DNA of 48,450 nucleotides from Acidobacteriota bacterium (lineage in GTDB: Bacteria > Actinomycetota > Thermoleophilia > Gaiellales > Gaiellaceae). The notes beneath the pieces were generated by a model. It saw nothing but the letters and a program-made list of their open reading frames with translations, was not told where the DNA came from and ran no database searches. The DNA lies in assembly GCA_028876365.1 (NCBI GenBank), contig JAGWRZ010000041.1, positions 1 through 48,450 of the forward strand. Direction: 5' to 3'. Position 1 is the stretch's first letter. Each line of letters begins with the position of its first letter. Shown piece by piece: positions 15,194 through 22,500 of this stretch. Position numbers and translations under genes: made by a program.

Positions 15194-15664
15194 GTGAGCC
15201 GCGACCTCATCGCGGTCGGCCGCGTCGGCCGCCCGCACGGGATCGACGGCGCCTTCTTCGTCGAGCAGCCGAGCGAACGCGCCTCGGCCTTCGCCGTCGG
15301 GGCCGAGCTGTGGGTCGCCGGCGCGCCCGCGAAGGTGGTCGTCTCCCGCCGCGGCGGCGGCAACCGCCCCGTGATCAGGCTCGACCGGGCGGTCGAGCGC
15401 GGGGCCGAGCTCGCCGTGCCCCGCGCCAGCCTGCCGCCGCTCGCCGAGGACGAGTACTACGCCTTCCAACTCGTCGGCCTCGCGGTGGAGGAGGAGGGCG
15501 GCCGGTTCCTGGGTCGCGTCGCCGGCGTGGTCGATTACCCTGCCAACGACGTGCTCGAGCTCGACTCGGGGATGTCCCTGCCGCTCGTCGGAGCCTGCGT
15601 GCGGTCGGTGGATGTCGAGGGCGGGCTGATCGTCGTTGCGCCAGGCTTCGCAGAGCCGGAATGA
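15194..15664 (+). CDS. rimM: 16S rRNA processing protein RimM
   Basis: A 156-residue 30S maturation factor that binds uS19 and helps form the head of the small subunit. The N-terminal domain begins LIAVGRVGRPHGIDGAFFVE. The C-terminal PRC-barrel carries YYAFQLVGLAVEEEGGRFLG and VVDYPANDVLEL. The GTG start directly follows the khpA stop, and the end overlaps trmD by 4 bp (ATGA). It is slightly shorter than the usual 165-180 residues. Confidence 0.95.
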   Translation: MSRDLIAVGRVGRPHGIDGAFFVEQPSERASAFAVGAELWVAGAPAKVVVSRRGGGNRPVIRLDRAVERGAELAVPRASLPPLAEDEYYAFQLVGLAVEEEGGRFLGRVAGVVDYPANDVLELDSGMSLPLVGACVRSVDVEGGLIVVAPGFAEPE

Positions 15665-16302
15665 GAGTCGATGTCTTCACCCTCGTCCCGCACGCGTTCG
15701 CCTGGCTCACGGAGCAGCGGCCGCTCGCAGGCGTGCTCGGGGAGGAGCTCGAGCTCCGGCTCTTCAGCTACCGGGACACGACGCCGCTCCGCGGCGGCCA
15801 GGTCGACGACGAGCCCTACGGCGGGGGCGCCGGGATGGTCCTTCGCGTCGACGTCGTCGCCGCCGCGCTCGACGCCGCCTACGGGGGGACGCCGCCGGGG
15901 CGGGTCATCGCGCTGACCCCGCAGGGCCGGCCGCTGACCCAGGCGGTCGTGGAGGAGCTCGCGGCCGAGGACGAGCTGACGCTCCTCTCCTCCCGCTTCG
16001 AGGGCTTCGACGAGCGGATCGTCGCCCACCTCGCGAGCGACGCGATCTCGATCGGGCCGTACGTCCTCTCGAACGGCGAGCTGCCGGCGATGGTGCTCCT
16101 CGACGCGGTCGCGCGGCGCCTGCCGGGCGCCCTCGCGGAGGGCTCCGGCGAGCTCGAGAGCTTCTCCGCCGAGCTCGGCGGCCGCCTCGAGTACCCGCAC
16201 TTCACGCGGCCGCCGGAGTTCCGCGGCTGGGCCGTCCCCGACGTGCTCCTCTCCGGCGACCACGCCCGCATCGACGCCTGGCGCAGAGACCACGTCCGAT
16301 GA
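15661..16302 (+). CDS. trmD: tRNA (guanine-N1-)-methyltransferase
   Basis: TrmD makes m1G37 next to the anticodon and prevents frameshifting. It is a SPOUT-class trefoil-knot dimer. The start MRVDVFTLVPHAFAWLTEQ and the SAM-binding knot (ISIGPYVLSNGELPAMVLLD, then AVARRLPG) are clear, as is VDDEPYGGGAGMVLR. At 213 residues it is shorter than E. coli TrmD (about 255), mostly by loss of the C-terminal extension. It overlaps rimM and lepB by 4 bp on each side, indicating tight translational coupling. Confidence 0.96.
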   Translation: MRVDVFTLVPHAFAWLTEQRPLAGVLGEELELRLFSYRDTTPLRGGQVDDEPYGGGAGMVLRVDVVAAALDAAYGGTPPGRVIALTPQGRPLTQAVVEELAAEDELTLLSSRFEGFDERIVAHLASDAISIGPYVLSNGELPAMVLLDAVARRLPGALAEGSGELESFSAELGGRLEYPHFTRPPEFRGWAVPDVLLSGDHARIDAWRRDHVR

Positions 16303-16931
16303 GAGACCCGCTCGGCCGCCTGTTCCCGAACCTGTCGCGGCCCGTCCGCGTCGCGCTCGACTGGGTGCTGACGATCGCCGGGGCGATCCTCATCGTCCTC
16401 GCCCTCAAGGCCTGGGTCGTCAATCCGTACCGGATCCCGTCCTCGTCGATGGAGCCGACCCTGCACTGCGCCCGGCCCGCGCCCGGCTGCGAGTCCACCT
16501 TCAGCGACCGCGTCCTCGCCTGCCGCATCTGCCTCGATTTCTCGAGCCCGAAGCGCGGCCAGATCATCGTCTTCGAGACGCCGCCGCTCGCCCTCGTCAA
16601 GTGCGGCGCCGGGGGCACCTTCGTCAAGCGCCTGATCGGGCTGCCCGGGGAGACGGTGCACGAGGACGCCAAGGGGAACATCTGGATCCGGGGGCCGGAC
16701 GGGGGCCCGTTCCAGGAGCTGAAGGAGCCGTACATCCCCGCCGCGCGGCGCCTCGCCGACAGCGCCCACTTCAAGGAGACCTGGCATGTCCCACTAGGCA
16801 GCTACTTCTTCATGGGAGACAATCGCGCGCAGTCGTGCGACTCGCGGGAATGGGGCTCCGTCCCGCGCCAGAACCTGATCGGAACGGTGTTCTTCGTGTA
16901 CTGGCCGCCAAACAGAATCGGATTCCGATGA
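16299..16931 (+). CDS. lepB: signal peptidase I
   Basis: A 210-residue membrane protease that removes signal peptides outside the cytoplasmic membrane. It has one transmembrane helix (about 20-40), then the catalytic Ser50 in YRIPSSSMEPTL and Lys110 in TFVKRLIGLPGE, and the later box YFFMGDNRAQSCDSREWG. Four extra cysteines (Cys57, Cys64, Cys75, Cys78) in a loop just after the active serine are unusual and could form extracytoplasmic disulfides; a DsbA/DsbB pair is encoded at 46-47 kb. It overlaps both neighbours by 4 bp. Confidence 0.96.
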   Translation: MRDPLGRLFPNLSRPVRVALDWVLTIAGAILIVLALKAWVVNPYRIPSSSMEPTLHCARPAPGCESTFSDRVLACRICLDFSSPKRGQIIVFETPPLALVKCGAGGTFVKRLIGLPGETVHEDAKGNIWIRGPDGGPFQELKEPYIPAARRLADSAHFKETWHVPLGSYFFMGDNRAQSCDSREWGSVPRQNLIGTVFFVYWPPNRIGFR

Positions 16932-17533
16932 GTAAGCTCGAGCAGGTCGCGCCAGGGCTCCGGCGGTGGTCGGCCTGGCATTCCGAGTGGCGCCAGGAGG
17001 TCGGCTCGGTCGCGGTCGACACGCCTGACGGGCTCGTCCTCATCGACCCGCTCGACCCGCCGCCGGAGGTCCGCGCGCCGGCGCACGTGCTCCTCACCGT
17101 CCACTGGCACGCCCGCTCGGCCGGAGAGCTTCCCGCCGAGCGCGTCTGGGCGACCTCCCGCGAGGTGCGCAAGCTGAGAAACCGCGGCGTGACCGTCACC
17201 GACCCCTTCGAGAAGGACCCGGAGCTGCCCGGCGGGATCAAGGCGTTCCCGACCGCCCGCGAGGGCGAGGTCGTCTACTGGCTGCCGCAGCAGAAGGCGG
17301 TGGTCGTCGGGGACGTCCTCCTCGGTGCGGGCGCGAAGCCGCACGCGACCTCGGAGCCGCTCCGGCTCGCTCCCGACAACTGGCTCGACGGGGCGACGCG
17401 CAAGCAGCTCGTCAAGTCGCTCTTGCCGCTCCTCGACCTGCCCGTCGAGCGGATCCTCGTCGCGCACGGCGACCCCGTGCTCCAGGGTGGGAAAGAGGCG
17501 CTGCGCAACCTGATCGCGCCCGAAAAGGCGTGA
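16928..17533 (+). CDS. metallo-beta-lactamase-fold-like protein with degenerate metal site
   Basis: A 201-residue protein whose layout resembles the metallo-beta-lactamase fold: GSVAVDTPDGLVLIDPL at about 25-42, LLTVHWHARSAGEL at about 57-70, KAVVVGDVLLG, and a C-terminal ILVAHGDPV. The HxHxDH zinc motif is reduced to HWHARS, with no Asp or second His pair, so hydrolase activity is doubtful. It could be a zinc-poor or non-catalytic member. It overlaps lepB by 4 bp and is co-transcribed with the ribosomal operon. The function is unknown. Confidence 0.65.
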   Translation: MSKLEQVAPGLRRWSAWHSEWRQEVGSVAVDTPDGLVLIDPLDPPPEVRAPAHVLLTVHWHARSAGELPAERVWATSREVRKLRNRGVTVTDPFEKDPELPGGIKAFPTAREGEVVYWLPQQKAVVVGDVLLGAGAKPHATSEPLRLAPDNWLDGATRKQLVKSLLPLLDLPVERILVAHGDPVLQGGKEALRNLIAPEKA

Positions 17534-17575
17534 ACTTTCGCTAACCTGCCCTCCGGCCTTCGGGCTCGCCTTCCC

Positions 17576-18049
17576 ATGAGCAACGTCATCGAGTCGATCG
17601 AGCGCGCCCAGCTGCGCAAGGTGCCCCGCTTCAAGGCGGGCGACACGGTGCGCGTCCACTTCCAGGTGATCGAGGGCCAGCGCCGCCGCGTGCAGGTGTT
17701 CGAGGGCATCGTCATCAAGCGGCAGGGCTCGGGAGCGCGCGAGACGTTCACCGTGCGGAAGCAGTCGTTCGGCGTCGGCGTCGAGCGCACGTTCCCGCTC
17801 CACTCGCCGAAGATCGAGAAGATCGACGTCGCCGCGATCGGCGACGTCAACCGGGCGAAGCTCTACTACCTCCGCGGCCGCGTCGGCAAGAAGGCGCGCG
17901 TGCGCGAGCAGCGCTACACCGGCGCGCGGCCCGAGACGGCCCTCGAGGACGCGCCCGTCGCGACGGAGGAGCCGCTCGAGGATGCGCCGGACGAGGTCGA
18001 GGCCCCCGAGGCCGCGGCCGAAGAAGAGACTGTCGCCACCACCGACTAG
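17576..18049 (+). CDS. rplS: 50S ribosomal protein bL19 with long acidic tail
   Basis: A 157-residue protein. Residues 1-115 are normal bL19 ([20 protein letters not shown], then [20 protein letters not shown] and [18 protein letters not shown]), which sits at the 30S-50S interface. The last 42 residues are an Ala/Glu/Pro-rich acidic tail not found in the common ~115-residue protein. The 42-bp gap before the ATG holds TAACCT and a small GC hairpin (CCG-GCCTT-CGG) but no good ribosome site. It is the conserved neighbour of lepB and rnhB in Actinobacteria. Confidence 0.95.
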   Translation: MSNVIESIERAQLRKVPRFKAGDTVRVHFQVIEGQRRRVQVFEGIVIKRQGSGARETFTVRKQSFGVGVERTFPLHSPKIEKIDVAAIGDVNRAKLYYLRGRVGKKARVREQRYTGARPETALEDAPVATEEPLEDAPDEVEAPEAAAEEETVATTD

Positions 18050-18054
18050 GGCGC

Positions 18055-18060
18055 TAGTCT
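18055..18060 (+). promoter_or_regulatory. -10 box TAGTCT of rnhB (leaderless type)
   Basis: TAGTCT lies 7 nt before the rnhB GTG at 18068, with no ribosome site between. The same hexamer precedes ftsY. Confidence 0.5.
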
Positions 18061-18067
18061 CGGGCCG

Positions 18068-18694
18068 GTGAAGCGCACCGGCCAGAAGCTCCTTCGGTTC
18101 GACCGGAAGCTCGGCGCCCGCTTCGTCGCCGGCGCGGACGAGGCGGGTCGCGGCTCGCTCGCGGGGCCGCTCGTCGTCGCGGGCGTCCTCCTCGACTACG
18201 GCGCGCTGAAGGAGCACCGGGTGCGCCCGCTCGCGTACCTGAACGACTCGAAGCAGTGCAGCGAGGAGCGGCGAGAGGAGCTCTTCCGCGCGGTCGTCGC
18301 GTGCGCGGAGAAGGTCGTCGTGCGCGCGATCCCGGCCGGTGACATCGACCGCAACGGCTTGCACAAATCGAACCTCGCCGGCCTGCGCGCGATGCTGAGC
18401 GAGCTCTCACCGCCGGCGGAGGCCTGCCTGGTCGACGGGTTCCGGCTCGGCCCGCTCGCACCGGAGCACACGGCCGTCGTCGACGGCGACGAGAAGAGCG
18501 CCGCGATCGCGGCCGCATCGATCGTCGCGAAGGTGACGCGGGACCGGCTGATGCGCCGCCTCGACGCGCTCTACCCCGCGTACGGCTTCGCGCAGCACGT
18601 CGGCTACATCACCCCGGGTCACTCCGCCGTCGTGCGCGAAGTGGGCCCGTCGGCCGTGCACCGCCTCTCCTTCCAGGCCCTCTGCTACACGTGA
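18068..18694 (+). CDS. rnhB: ribonuclease HII
   Basis: A 208-residue enzyme that nicks the RNA strand of RNA-DNA hybrids and removes misincorporated ribonucleotides. The active site starts with VAGADEAGRGSLAGPLVVAG (Asp24, Glu25). Further family blocks are LNDSKQCSEERREELF, VDGFRL and AAASIVAKVTRDRLM, then HVGYITPGHSAVVREVGPS. The start is GTG 18068. The stop overlaps the GTG of yraN. It is a DNA maintenance gene within the translation and secretion operon, as in other Actinobacteria. Confidence 0.96.
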   Translation: MKRTGQKLLRFDRKLGARFVAGADEAGRGSLAGPLVVAGVLLDYGALKEHRVRPLAYLNDSKQCSEERREELFRAVVACAEKVVVRAIPAGDIDRNGLHKSNLAGLRAMLSELSPPAEACLVDGFRLGPLAPEHTAVVDGDEKSAAIAAASIVAKVTRDRLMRRLDALYPAYGFAQHVGYITPGHSAVVREVGPSAVHRLSFQALCYT

Positions 18695-19014
18695 ACGCGG
18701 CCGAGCGCCGCGCCGCGCGCTGGTACCGGCTGCGCGGCTGGCGCATCGTCGGCGCGAACGTGTGGGCGGGACGGAACGAGATCGACCTCGTCGCCCGGCG
18801 CGGCCGTGCGCTTCGCTTCGTCGAGGTGAAGGAGAAGAGCGGGCCGCGCTTCGGCGACCCCGCCGAGATGGTCAACGAGGAGAAGCAGCGCCGCGTGCGC
18901 CGTGCGGCGGCCGCCTTCCTCGCGTCGCATCCGGAGCTCCGCGGCCTCGACGTCTCCTTCGACGTCGTCGCCGTGCGCGAGCGCGAGTTGCGCAGGATCC
19001 CCGACGCTTTCTAG
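18691..19014 (+). CDS. yraN: UPF0102 family protein YraN (endonuclease-like)
   Basis: A 107-residue protein with a predicted PD-(D/E)XK-like nuclease fold. The core is visible in GRNEIDLVARRGRALRFVEV: Glu and Asp in NEID, then VEVKEKSG. The family is widespread next to rnhB and comM and is thought to act on branched DNA, but a defined substrate is lacking. The GTG start overlaps the rnhB stop by 4 bp. Confidence 0.9.
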   Translation: MNAAERRAARWYRLRGWRIVGANVWAGRNEIDLVARRGRALRFVEVKEKSGPRFGDPAEMVNEEKQRRVRRAAAAFLASHPELRGLDVSFDVVAVRERELRRIPDAF

Positions 19015-19023
19015 GGTGGGCTC

Positions 19024-19512
19024 GTGGAGTGGTACGTGTTGAACGCGCGCGACTGCCCGTGGGTCGAGGGGGACAAGACGGGTCTCTGCGTCGCCTTCGA
19101 GGACGAGGAGAACGATCCGTTCCCACAGCTCGGCGTGAACGTCCGAGTCCTCCAGCCCGGGCAGGCGATCGGGATGTACCACTACGAGGCCGGGCAGGAG
19201 GACTTCCTCGTCCTCGACGGCGAGGCGATCGCGATCGTCGACGGCGAGGAGCGGACGATGGGGAAATGGGATCTCCTCCACTGCGAGCCCGGCGTCGCGC
19301 ACATGATCAAGGCGACCGGCGTCCGGCCCCTCCTGCTCGTGTGCGCGGGCGCGCGCACGGGCGAGGAGCGCAACGGGACGATGTACGTCGCAAACGACCT
19401 CGCGCGCGAGCACGGCGTCTCCGTCGACGCCGACACGCCCGACAACCGCGCCGTCTACGCCGACCACCGCTTCAGATGGGCCGACTACCGGGACGGGTGG
19501 CTGCCGGCATGA
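19024..19512 (+). CDS. cupin-domain protein (first of a tandem pair)
   Basis: A 162-residue single-domain beta-barrel cupin. Motif 1 is MYHYEAGQEDFLVLDGE and motif 2 is HCEPGVAHMI, so the usual His/Glu/His metal ligands can be formed. It opens with WYVLNARDCPW and ends in YRDGWLPA, features shared with the next gene. It probably binds a metal and a small ligand or sugar; activity cannot be named. A TAGGGT box lies 6 nt before the GTG start. It overlaps its paralogue by 4 bp (ATGA). Confidence 0.85.
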   Translation: MEWYVLNARDCPWVEGDKTGLCVAFEDEENDPFPQLGVNVRVLQPGQAIGMYHYEAGQEDFLVLDGEAIAIVDGEERTMGKWDLLHCEPGVAHMIKATGVRPLLLVCAGARTGEERNGTMYVANDLAREHGVSVDADTPDNRAVYADHRFRWADYRDGWLPA

Positions 19513-19988
19513 GCGGCTGGTTCGTCGTCAACGCGCGCGATGCGGACTGGCTCGACACGACGATGGGCAAGTTCTGCAACTTCGAGCCCGGCGGCGAGCG
19601 CTTCGCGCAGATGGGCTTCAACCTGAACGTGCTCGCCCCCGGCGAGCCGATGGCGATGTACCACCGCGAGGACGGGCAGGAGGGGTTCCTCGTGCTCGAC
19701 GGCGAGTGCACGCTCGTCGTCGAGGGGCAGGAGCGGCCGCTCGTGAAGTGGGACTTCTTCCATTGCCCGCCCCGGGTGGCGCACGTGATCGTCGGGGCCG
19801 GCGAGAGGCCCGCGCTCGTCCTCGCCGTCGGCTCGCGCATGCACGGGAGCGGCATCGTCTATCCCGCCGACCCGGTGGCCCGGCGCCACGGCGCCGCGCC
19901 GGCCGCCGACACCTCCGATCCGAAGGAGGCATACGCCGGCCACCGGATCGAGAAGGCGCGCTATCAGGAGGGCTGGCTCCCCGGATAG
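19509..19988 (+). CDS. cupin-domain protein (second of a tandem pair)
   Basis: A 159-residue paralogue of the preceding gene; by eye about 40-45% of aligned residues match. Both proteins share a WxVxNARD start, a MYH-x-E-xGQE-xFLVLDGE motif 1, and HC-x-P-x-x-AH as motif 2, including an uncommon Cys next to the metal His. The tail (YQEGWLPG) also matches. Overlapping start and stop codons suggest equal synthesis and perhaps a heteromer. The ligand is unknown. Confidence 0.85.
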   Translation: MSGWFVVNARDADWLDTTMGKFCNFEPGGERFAQMGFNLNVLAPGEPMAMYHREDGQEGFLVLDGECTLVVEGQERPLVKWDFFHCPPRVAHVIVGAGERPALVLAVGSRMHGSGIVYPADPVARRHGAAPAADTSDPKEAYAGHRIEKARYQEGWLPG

Positions 19989-20003
19989 CGAAGTCCCTCT
20001 CTC

Positions 20004-21092
20004 GTGGCCGTCACGCAGGAGGAGCTCTACTCCGGGCTCGACCTCGAGCTCTCGTGGTCCGAGCGCGCGCTGCCCGAGCACGTGCGGACGAAGCACGTGC
20101 ATCGCCTGCATCCCTACCACGGCAAGTTCATCCCCCAGCTCGTCGAGGTGCTGCTCGAGCGCTACGTCGCGCCGGGCGGGCATGTGCTCGACCCCTTCGC
20201 CGGGTCCGGGACGACGCTCGTGCAGGCGCTCGAGTCGGGCTACGACGCGACCGGCGCGGAGCTCGCCGCGTTCAACTGCCTCCTCATGCGCGTGAAGACG
20301 GCGCGTTACGACCTCGACGCGCTCGGAGCGGAGATCCACGATGTCACGGGCCGGCTCGACGAGCTGAGGACGAGCGCGCGCCCGAATGCGTACATGCGCC
20401 GCTGGTACGCGCCGGAGGCGGCGAGGCAGCTCCTCGCCTTCCGCGAGCACGCGGCCTCGGACGTGCTCCGGGTCGTCCTCTCGCGCGCGGCCCGCTCGGC
20501 GCGCCGGGCCGCCCACTTCGACCTGGAGGCGCCGGCCGAGCCGATGACGGGCGAGTACTGGTGTCACAAGCACCGGCGCACGTGCCGCCCGGTGGAATCG
20601 GCCACCGGCTTCCTCCGCCGGTATGCGCTCGACACGCTCGCGCGGATCGGGGAGTTCGCCTCCGTCCGCAGCGAGCGCTCGGCCCGTGTCCTCCAGGGCG
20701 ACGCGCGGGAGCTCGGCTATCCCGGCGCCTTCGACGCGGTCATCACCTCGCCGCCGTATCCGGGGCTCATCGACTACCACGAGCAGCACCGCTATGCCTA
20801 CGAGCTGCTCGGGCTCGAGGAGCGCCGCGACCTCGAGCTCGGAAGGGGCGCGACGAAGGCCGCGCTCGAGGAGTACAGCGCGGGGATCGCGCAGGCGCTC
20901 GCGAACGCCGCGTCTGCGCTCGCCCCCGGCGCGCCCGTCCTCGTCGTCGTCAACGACCGCCGCGACCTCTATCCCGGCATCCTCGAGCGCGCCGGGCTCC
21001 GCCTCGAGGAGCGCCTGCGCCGGCACGTCAACCGGAGAACGGGGAGGCGCGCCGGTGAGTACTACGAGGACGTCCTCGTCGCGCGTCAGTAA
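20004..21092 (+). CDS. DNA methyltransferase (N6-adenine/N4-cytosine type), orphan
   Basis: A 362-residue amino-methyltransferase. The SAM-binding motif I is LDPFAGSGTTLVQA (from about 62), and the catalytic motif IV is ITSPPYPG (Thr248-Tyr252). The order (motif I, a variable stretch with His/Cys-rich EYWCHKHRRTCRP, then motif IV) fits an alpha-like layout with the recognition region in the middle. The N-terminal HRLHPYHGKFIPQLVE is typical of this subfamily. No restriction endonuclease is adjacent, so it looks like an orphan enzyme. comM and dprA, competence genes that handle incoming single-stranded DNA, are two genes downstream. GTG start; recognition site unknown. Confidence 0.85.
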   Translation: MAVTQEELYSGLDLELSWSERALPEHVRTKHVHRLHPYHGKFIPQLVEVLLERYVAPGGHVLDPFAGSGTTLVQALESGYDATGAELAAFNCLLMRVKTARYDLDALGAEIHDVTGRLDELRTSARPNAYMRRWYAPEAARQLLAFREHAASDVLRVVLSRAARSARRAAHFDLEAPAEPMTGEYWCHKHRRTCRPVESATGFLRRYALDTLARIGEFASVRSERSARVLQGDARELGYPGAFDAVITSPPYPGLIDYHEQHRYAYELLGLEERRDLELGRGATKAALEEYSAGIAQALANAASALAPGAPVLVVVNDRRDLYPGILERAGLRLEERLRRHVNRRTGRRAGEYYEDVLVARQ

Positions 21093-21101
21093 TCTCGGCG
21101 G

Positions 21102-22469
21102 GTGACGTTCCCCGTTCCCGATCGCGCGGCCGCTGCGGCTCTCGGCGATGCGCTCCGCGGCCTCGCCTACGAGGCCGACACGATCTCGGAGCTGATCGGA
21201 GACGACATCGCCGAGCGCGAGGAGGTCGTCGTCGCCGAGCGGCGGCTGTCCGAGTCCCCGCTCGAGTCGATGATCCGCCTCCTCTACCTGGAGCTCCCGG
21301 TGGCCGAGCGCAAGATCGGCTCGGGTGTCGCCGAGGCGCTCGTGGCCCTCGGGCTCGTCTCCCGCTCCGGCTCGACGCTCGCTCCGCGTGCACGGGTCGT
21401 GCCCGTCGACGAGACGCTGCTCGCCTCGGACGGGTTCACGCGCGACTCGGATGATCCGCCCGACTACGTCGCGACGTACACGCCCACCGCGCGGACGTGC
21501 GACCTTCTGACGCCGCGCCCGCGCGTGAAGCGCGCGCTCGACGTCGGGACGGGCAGCGGGATCCACGCGCTTCTCGCGGCGCGCCACGCGAAGCATGTCG
21601 TCGCCATCGACGTCAACCAGCGTGCGCTCGCCTACACCGAGCTGAACGCGGCACTCAACGGTCTCGACAACGTCGAGTGCAGGAACGGGAGCTTCTTCGA
21701 CCCGGTCGAGGGCGAGGCGTTCGGCCTGATCACCTGCAACGCGCCGTTCGTCGTCTCGCCCGAGCAGCGGTGGGCGTATCGCGACAGCGGCTTCCGCGGC
21801 GACGACGTGACCGCGCACGTCGTGCGCGAGGCGGCCTCGCATCTCGCCGACGGAGGCTACGCCACGCTCCTCGGCAGCTGGCTCATCGTGGACGAGGACG
21901 CGCCGGAGGAACGGCCGGCAGAGTGGCTGAAGGCGACAGGCTGCGACGCGTGGATCCTCACGTCGATCGAGAGCGACCCGCTCGAGCACGCGGCGACGTG
22001 GAACAGCAGCTTCTTCGCCGACGCCGGCACCTACGCGGAGGCGCTCGAGCGCTGGACGCGGTACCTGGGCGAGCTCGGCGCGCGCGGCGTGGGGGAGGGC
22101 GCGATCCTGCTCCACCGCAACGGCGGCCGTGCGAGCCTGCGCATCGACGAGATCGACGAGGACTCGCTCGAGGACGCCGACGCGCAGATCCGCCGCGCCT
22201 TCGCGAACCGGCACCGGGCGAAGGACCTGCTCGACGCCCGGCTCCGGCGGGCGATGCCGATCCGCGTCGAGCGCGAGCTCGGACGCAAGAGCGCCGACGT
22301 CGTGCTCGACGAGGGGACCTGTTCGATCCTGCCGGCGACGCCCGAGGCGGTCGCGCTCGTCGAACGGCTGGACGGGCGCAGGACGCTGCGGAAGCTCGGC
22401 GCGGACAAGCGCGCGGTGAAGCTCTGCCGCGAGCTCGTCGGGCTCGGCGCGTTGCAGATCGTCGACTGA
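21102..22469 (+). CDS. class I SAM-dependent methyltransferase, three-part actinobacterial type
   Basis: A 455-residue protein with an all-alpha N-terminal region (1-130), a central PrmC-like methyltransferase domain (motif I ALDVGTGSGIHALLAARH, residues about 145-165), and a C-terminal winged-helix-like region ending in VDGRRTLRKL-like sequence. This three-part build resembles an uncharacterised actinobacterial family. The substrate-site motif, normally NPPF or NPPY in enzymes that methylate amide or amino groups, reads ITCNAPFVVSP here. The substrate may be protein, rRNA or tRNA. TAATCT lies 6 nt before the GTG start. Confidence 0.8.
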   Translation: MTFPVPDRAAAAALGDALRGLAYEADTISELIGDDIAEREEVVVAERRLSESPLESMIRLLYLELPVAERKIGSGVAEALVALGLVSRSGSTLAPRARVVPVDETLLASDGFTRDSDDPPDYVATYTPTARTCDLLTPRPRVKRALDVGTGSGIHALLAARHAKHVVAIDVNQRALAYTELNAALNGLDNVECRNGSFFDPVEGEAFGLITCNAPFVVSPEQRWAYRDSGFRGDDVTAHVVREAASHLADGGYATLLGSWLIVDEDAPEERPAEWLKATGCDAWILTSIESDPLEHAATWNSSFFADAGTYAEALERWTRYLGELGARGVGEGAILLHRNGGRASLRIDEIDEDSLEDADAQIRRAFANRHRAKDLLDARLRRAMPIRVERELGRKSADVVLDEGTCSILPATPEAVALVERLDGRRTLRKLGADKRAVKLCRELVGLGALQIVD

Positions 22470-22488
22470 GTCGTATCGCCTTCGGCCC

Positions 22489-22494
22489 TAGCGT
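22489..22494 (+). promoter_or_regulatory. -10 box TAGCGT of comM (leaderless type)
   Basis: TAGCGT ends 6 nt before the comM GTG at 22501. There is no ribosome site. Confidence 0.45.
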
Positions 22495-22500
22495 CACGGC

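Noticed and set aside
17534-17575. A ribosomal-protein autoregulatory leader before rplS
   Set aside because: Only a small CCG-loop-CGG hairpin is visible; too short to match a known leader class.
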